From Diphasiastrum complanatum (Eukaryota > Streptophyta > Lycopodiopsida > Lycopodiales > Lycopodiaceae), in NCBI GenBank assembly GCA_029204225.1, contig CM055101.1:3124363-3188362 (forward strand): a stretch of 64,000 bases of DNA, in the 5' to 3' direction. Below are positions 58,762 through 64,000 of the stretch, piece by piece. The notes beneath the pieces were generated by a model. It was not told where the DNA came from and did no database searches. It saw nothing but the letters and a program-made list of their open reading frames with translations. Numbering within the stretch: the first letter of the stretch is position 1; every line of letters begins with the position of its first letter. The position numbers were made by a program, and so were the translations under genes.

Positions 58762-58853
58762 TGTGAAGATTATTAAAATATTATCTTCCTATCTCGAGTT
58801 TGGGGCCATGTCCATGGTGATTTCCACTAAAATTCATGTTGTACATAAAAGGA
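58762..58853 (+). mobile_element. Start of the 3' LTR of the 54.8 kb copia element
   Basis: TGTGAAGATTATT follows the polypurine tract. It is cut after about 90 bp by the inverted-repeat block starting at about 58854. Confidence 0.65.
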
Positions 58854-59285
58854 GTCGTGTGGCTGAGACAATTGTTGAATGAGCTAGGAGAGCAACAAGT
58901 AGAGCCTATTGTCATGTATATGGATAATACCAGTGCAATCTCCACGACTCAAGATCCTGTCTTCCATTCCAAGACAAAGCATATTCAACTCAAGTACCAT
59001 CATGTCAAAGATCCTTTGCAGAAACAGGAAATTCAGATTGGGTATGTGAAGACTGCAAAAATGACAACGGAGCTTCGGACCAAGCCCCTTACAAAACAAT
59101 TGTTCAAAAAACACAGGAAAAACATCGGAGTCAGCTGAAGGAATCTTCAGTTTAAGAGATGGTGCTGGAAACTGAACTTCACTTTCCTTCATCCTTGGAT
59201 ACTTCCATGTAGGATAAATCCGATCTCACAAAGGTGGCCACAAGTACAGTCTGTTCAAATGGAAGCAGACAGCTGCAACTAATCA
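58854..59285 (+). repeat. Left arm of a 430-bp inverted repeat (copia RNase H end + LTR)
   Basis: Encodes an RNase H end (LNELGEQQVEPIVMYMDNTS, FHSKTKHIQLKYHHVKD, KQLFKKHRKNIGVS), then LTR-like sequence (CTTCACTTTCCTTCATCC, CTGTTCAAATGGAAGCAG). The whole block recurs inverted at 60511-60941 with few differences. Confidence 0.92.
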
Positions 59286-59640
59286 AAATTGTGGATTGCA
59301 AATGGGTCTACAAATTAAAGTTGAAACCTAATGGGAGTGTTGAGCGATACAAGGCTAGACTCGTAGCCAAAGGATATTCTCAAAAAATGGAATAGACTAT
59401 CAAGAAACATTTTCTTCTATGGTAAAATAGTCCACTATCCGTCTCCTATTTGCTTTAGCAGTTAAGAATTTCTCAATAGTCCATCACATTGATATCAAGA
59501 CTGCATTCCTACATGGTTTTCTTGATGAAGAAATCTATATGAGACAACCAAAAGGCTTTCCCGATCCAGAATTCTCTGATCTATGCTGCAAACTAAAGAA
59601 GTGTATTTATAGGTTGAAACAAGCCGCAAGAGCTTGGCAC
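59285..59640 (+). pseudogene. Copia RT start fragment
   Basis: IVDCKWVYKLKLKPNGSVER and YKARLVAKGYSQ open the fragment. TFSSMVK-like and FLHGFLDEEIYMRQPKGF follow in shifted frames to about 59640 (CKLKKCIYRLKQAARAWHK). It is joined directly to the LTR end of the left inverted-repeat arm, an arrangement not seen in an intact element. Confidence 0.75.
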
Positions 59641-60510
59641 AAAAGAATGTCTATCAGAGCAATGACATTAGCCTGCCTACATGGTTTGATATTGAGAATC
59701 CAATATCTGGAGCAAGTTGTGCAAGAGTTCACCTCATGCGAACCTTCATGGACAGGCTGAACCTTCGCAGGGTAGCCAAATCACCTTCGCAAACTTCACT
59801 GAGGTCTTACAACATTGTGATGAAGGTTCTTGCAAAATTTGGATTGGAATTGAGCTAGAGAAAGTGCACTCTAATTTTCACTATATAAGGGTAGAATTTG
59901 AGTCATTTGGCACTTCATTCAGCAAAGCTCTGCCAAAAATTTTCATCAAAATTTTCAGGTTCTCCGTTCGCGACGAAAATTTCTACACACCCTCATCTGC
60001 CCTCACAGCCACCTGCTCCACACTCTAAAGCAAAATACTTGTTCCTGCCTGCAGCTAACAAATTCTAAGGATGCGAAAGCATGCATAATTCTGCAATTGT
60101 CGCATTTTTTGGAAAGCAAAAGAAATGTAAAATATGCGAAACTACGTGAATTCTACGCACTTAAGCACATTTTTATTCTAAGTCTTTAGATTTTGCAACC
60201 ATGTAGCTATCTACTGATTGAGAAGACAATATGGTTCATTCATCAAAGTAACAATGTTCACATAAAGAGTACTTGTATTCATGCATACATAGCGCAAAAC
60301 TAATAGAAAATTGATCTATTGCTTTATGAAAACTTCTTAAAGGAGAGTTTACAGTCTGCCGCATATCGAACTGCAAAAACTGTTTTATTCTATTTTGTGC
60401 TATCAGTTTTTCCTATCTCTCTACTTTTGTCCGTTGGTAGAAAAAATATATATTCTTTCATACATTTTCTTTCAAGTTGGTCTTGTAACAAAGGGGCTGT
60501 GCTCAAGCAC
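59641..60510. other. Spacer of the inverted repeat; no gene recognised
   Basis: Forms the right part of the 1.2-kb spacer between the arms. The part near 60330-60510 probably belongs to the LTR of the minus-strand copy. Confidence 0.4.
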
Positions 60511-60941
60511 TGATTAGTTGCAGCTGTCTGCTTCCATTTGAACAGACTGTACTTGCGGCCACCTTTGTGAGATCGGATTTGTCTTGCGTGGAAGTATCTA
60601 GGGATGAAGGAAAGTGAAGTTCATTTTCCAACACTCCCTCTTGAACTGAAGATTCCTTAAGCTGACTCCCATGTTTTTCCTATGTTTTTCGAACAATTGT
60701 CTTGTAAGGGGCTTGGTCAGAAGGTCTGCTATCATTTCTGCAGTCTTTACATACTCAATCGGAATTTTTTGTTTCTGCACAAGATCTTTGATATGATGGT
60801 ACTTGAGTTGAATATGCTTTGTCTTGGAATGGAAGACAGCATCTTGAGTCATGGAGATTGCGTTAGTATTATCCATATACATGACAGTAGGTTCTGCTTG
60901 TTGCTCTCCTAGCTCATTCAACAGTTGTCTCAGCAACACGA
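60511..60941 (-). repeat. Right arm of the 430-bp inverted repeat
   Basis: Inverted copy of 58854-59285. On the minus strand it encodes LNELGEQQAEPTVMYMDNTN, FHSKTKHIQLKYHHIKD, RQLFEKHRKNMGVS, then the LTR start TGTTGGAAAATGAAC at about 60636. Confidence 0.92.
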
Positions 60942-61960
60942 TCTCGTTTGCATTCTTTGAAACCGCTACATATTCAGCTTCACATGAGGATTGTGCGACA
61001 AGTGTTTGCTTTTTGCAAACCCAGCTTATTGGCCCTCCACATATCATAAAGCATCCGCCAATGATAGATATGTTGTCATCCCTCGAACTTGCCTAGGTAA
61101 TTACCATCACTGTATGCCCTCAAAACGGATTCATCTGGCTTTGGATACATAATGCCAAAGTCCATGGTGTATTTAAGATATCGTAAGATTCTCTTTGCCA
61201 ACTCCCAATGGTGCCTTCCTGGATTGTTAGAAAATTGTGCTAACGCATAAATAAGAAATGCCAAGTCTGGCCGAGTACATACAATTAGATACATTAGAGC
61301 TCCGATCAGATTTCGAAAGGGTGTATTACTCATTTCGAACTCTTCTTGCACTGTCTTTGGATAGTCTTCTTTTGATAGTTTTGCTCCTAATGCCATAGGA
61401 GTTTCTTTCCCTTTGCATTCTAGCATTGCATAGTCTGCCAGAATTTTATAGGCGTAACTTTGATGAGAGAGTTTTATATTGCTAGTTACTTTATTTCTAG
61501 CCATTTCTATTCCTAGAAATTTCTTAGCTTCTACAAGGTCTGTGATTTTAAACTCTTGGCTTATTAGCTATTTGGTTTCATGTATCATCTCTAAGCTTTT
61601 TTGGGAATATTCTTTGGCTACCAGTCTATTCTTGTATCACTCAGCACTCCCATCAGGTTTCAACTTTAATTTGTAGACCCATTTGCAGTACACAATTTTT
61701 CTTCCTTTTGGTGGTTGCTCCAATGTCCATGTTTCATTCTTGTGCATTGAGTCGATTTACTCCTGCATTCCCTTCCCCCATACTTCTGATTCCTAACTTG
61801 TAATAGCTTCTGAGTAAGTTTCAGGCCCCGCCCCCGTTGTCATCAGACATCGATTTTCATCGTACCTATTTGTTGTAGTTTTCTCAATAGCTTCTTTGTC
61901 GAATTCTGGCAGTGCATCTTGGCTCAGCAAGACTCTTCCACTGTTCAGCTTGTACTAGTT
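60598..61960 (-). pseudogene. Copia RT (internally deleted) and RNase H
   Basis: From about 61960 leftwards: linker (PEFDKEAIEKTTTNRYDE), RT entry (KIVYCKWVYKLKLKPDGS, NRLVAKEYSQK), then a jump to FKITDLVEAKKFLGIEMARN, so the catalytic RT core including YVDD is deleted. Frame 61504-61076 gives FRNLIGALMYLIVCTRPDLA, ELAKRILRYLKYTMDFGIMY. Frame 61047-60598 gives RNase H (GGPISWVCKKQTLVAQSSCE, AEYVAVSKNANEIV, MYMDNTNAISMTQ). Minus-strand source of the right inverted arm. Confidence 0.9.
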
Positions 61961-62029
61961 GTTGTAAGAGCTATCTTAACCCAGCCAGGAGAACACAAAA
62001 AGGATTTCTCAAGCCGATTTTCTAGCTGA

Positions 62030-63560
62030 CAGTTCAGTGATTCAGAGATAAATTATTCAAACACAGAGTGAGAGGCATTGGTTATGATTTATGCGGTTAA
62101 GAATTTTGGCATTATTTGATGGCCACACATTTTGTTTTTTATACGGATCATCAACCCTTGCTATATCTCGTTAATAAAACTTCCAACACAGGGAGAATCA
62201 CTCGATGGTTGCTTCTACTGTTGGAGTTTGATTTTCGGATAGTGGTATGCAAGGGAAAGCAACATTATATGGCGGATCATGTGTCGTGAATCAGGGGAAA
62301 AGAGACTACAACCCTACCTGATGATGAGCTACTTGACGCTGCCTTGTTTTACATTGACATTGTACCTGAATGGGCCGCAAATATAGTTGAATATTTAATG
62401 CGGGGCCAATCAGATAAATCTTTACCCAAGGCGGAATAACAAAAATTGACCTTATCAGTTGATTGCCAACCAATTATATCGAAGAGGACCAGACGGTATT
62501 CTTCGGAGGTGTATTCTTCCACACGAGGCCACCCAAATTATTTCAATTTCGCATGAAGGCATGGGTGGTGGTCAATTTGCATCCGACATTACAATTTGCA
62601 AGATTTTGCAATCATGATGTTGGTGGCCAACAATTCATAAAGATATAGATGAATACTTGAAGAAGTGTGATGTGTGCCAGAGAGCTAGGAGACCAACAAG
62701 GCTGAACTATGATCTGTTATACCTAGTTCCAGCTCAAGCACCATTTGAGAAGTGGGGATTGGACTATATCAGTCCAATTCATCCTGTCGTAAGGAGTTCA
62801 CAAGCCAGATATATTATCGTGGCAACATATTACCTCAACAAGTGGGTCGAAGTCAAGGCCGTGCAAATAGCTAACGCTCGAGCAACTACCAAGTTTCTGT
62901 ATGAAAATATCATTGTGCGCTTCGGATTCCCGGTGGAAATAGTCAATGATCACGGAAGCCATTTCGTCAATGAGACCATCAAGCTCCTATTGGAGGAATT
63001 CGTTGTGATCCATATCCTTGTGGTAACGGGCAGGCGGAATCATCCAATAAGATCTTGTGTAGTGTGATCACGAAAATAGTTGAAGCTAGTAGATCTGATT
63101 GGGAGCACAAATTATGTGCTGTTTTGTGGGCATTCAGAACAGCTTACAAGGAAAGCAGTGATCATACGCCATTTCAACTGGTCTATGGTCAAGATGTAGT
63201 AATGCCAGTAGAACTTTTGGTACCAACATTAAGGATTTCCACAACGCAACACCTTGATGAATCCAAATCTCTCATTTACGCCATGAAGCATTGCATAAAC
63301 TTTGAGAGACACACTTACTAGTTGTGCATGCATTGGCGGCTGAGAAAGAGTGACGCAAGGCATGGCATGATCACCACTTGCATAAGAAAGATCTTCAATC
63401 TGGAGATCTGGTCCTGATGTACAAAAACAAGGCGATCAAAGGGAAGTTGAAGTTCACAAGCGAAGGCCCATACTTTGTCAATGGAGCTGTGAACCTCAAG
63501 TAGTTAGATGGGACGCCATTCAACACGCCCATTCAACACGCCGATTGCACAAGTATTGGC
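62030..63560 (+). pseudogene. Ty3/gypsy RNase H and integrase
   Basis: Broken frames at 62050-62450 read as gypsy RNase H (EALVMIYAVKNF, TDHQPLLYL-like, ITRWLLLLLEFDFRIV, MADHVS). 62657-63067 gives the integrase zinc end KKCDVCQRARRPT and core FEKWGLDYISPIHPV, YYLNKWVEVKAVQIANA, FPVEIVNDHGSHFVNETIK. 63055-63321 gives DWEHKLCAVLWAFRTAYKES, TPFQLVYGQDVVMPVEL. Then GDLVLMYKNKAIKGKLKFT and GPYFVNGAVNL at 63400-63500. The glutamate block near 63035 is disrupted by a frameshift (GNGQAESSNKI is only readable across frames). This family differs from the 43-47 kb gypsy. Confidence 0.9.
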
Positions 63561-64000
63561 CACCACAGTGAGGTAGATCGAGGATGGTGATGACAAGTCA
63601 TAAATATTTACATCTAGAAGGTCGTCACAACTAGCTCTAGAAAAATCTAGTCAGATCAAGCCAAATCCATCAAGATCCAACAAAATCTGATAAGATCCGA
63701 CAACATTCGACAAGATTCAAGTGAGATCTAGATCCAGATAGGATGAAAAGGGAAGCAGATCATCAGAGTACACCAATCAGCCTCCATTATTGCAAATCAA
63801 AGACATCGATCTCAAGAAAATGCAAAAAAATAAAGACAAAATTCACTTAAATTAATGGATCAGCTACCAAATGTCCCCATTAGAATTTTCAGAGAACTCT
63901 CCATAGTCATATCTGATCTAGATGCAATGGTATACAAGTTTGCATGAGTTAAGAGTTAGAGAATCTCAAGATCTCATCAAAAGCCACTCAAAAAGGGCAC
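63561..64000. other. Post-pol sequence, low complexity
   Basis: Rich in repeated 'aagatc(c/t)(a/g)acaa' words (63645-63735). It probably belongs to the non-coding part of the gypsy element before its 3' LTR, which is not reached. Confidence 0.4.

Overview
This is nuclear plant DNA, rich in retrotransposons. It is AT-rich, has GT-AG introns (one nearly 10 kb), many Ty1/copia and some Ty3/gypsy remnants, primer-binding sites matching plant initiator tRNA-Met, and long (CT)n/(GA)n tracts. The long, TE-filled introns would suit a large-genome land plant such as a fern or other seedless plant, but nothing in the sequence settles the species.

Two host genes can be reconstructed exon by exon, both on the minus strand. 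The first (5065 down to 3018) is the N-terminal part of a long-chain acyl-CoA synthetase: four exons in consistent phase giving 124 residues, with the rest beyond the left edge or lost. The second (42411 down to 27150) has eight exons giving 531 residues: an N-terminal calponin-homology (CH) type domain, a long acidic linker, one transmembrane helix and a C-terminal LysM domain. I do not recall a named family with this layout, and it is the most interesting gene here. Its third intron (9.9 kb) holds a hAT-like MITE with a perfect 8-bp target duplication, a cluster of foldback repeats, two (GA)n arrays, the 5' end of one LTR element and the 5' half of a nearly intact copia element. Its second intron holds a gypsy remnant.

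The rest is mobile-element debris. 5.6-8.6 kb has three copia pieces. 9.0-11.1 kb has a CACTA-type transposase fragment beside a broken SET-like gene. 12.5-13.9, 18.0-20.0 and 22.0-22.9 kb hold minus-strand copia fragments. 43.6-46.9 kb is a decayed gypsy element. 47-61.9 kb is a patchwork of at least six copia fragments in both orientations, including a near full-length plus-strand copy (54.8-58.8 kb), one whose reverse transcriptase is replaced by an unrelated open frame, and a 430-bp inverted repeat. 62-63.6 kb is another gypsy pol. A 142-codon frame at 14.26-14.69 kb with a TATA box upstream is unassigned.

The two host genes show no functional link; they are neighbours separated by repeats. 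All exon boundaries were set by eye from splice consensus, phase continuity and family similarity and have no transcript support.
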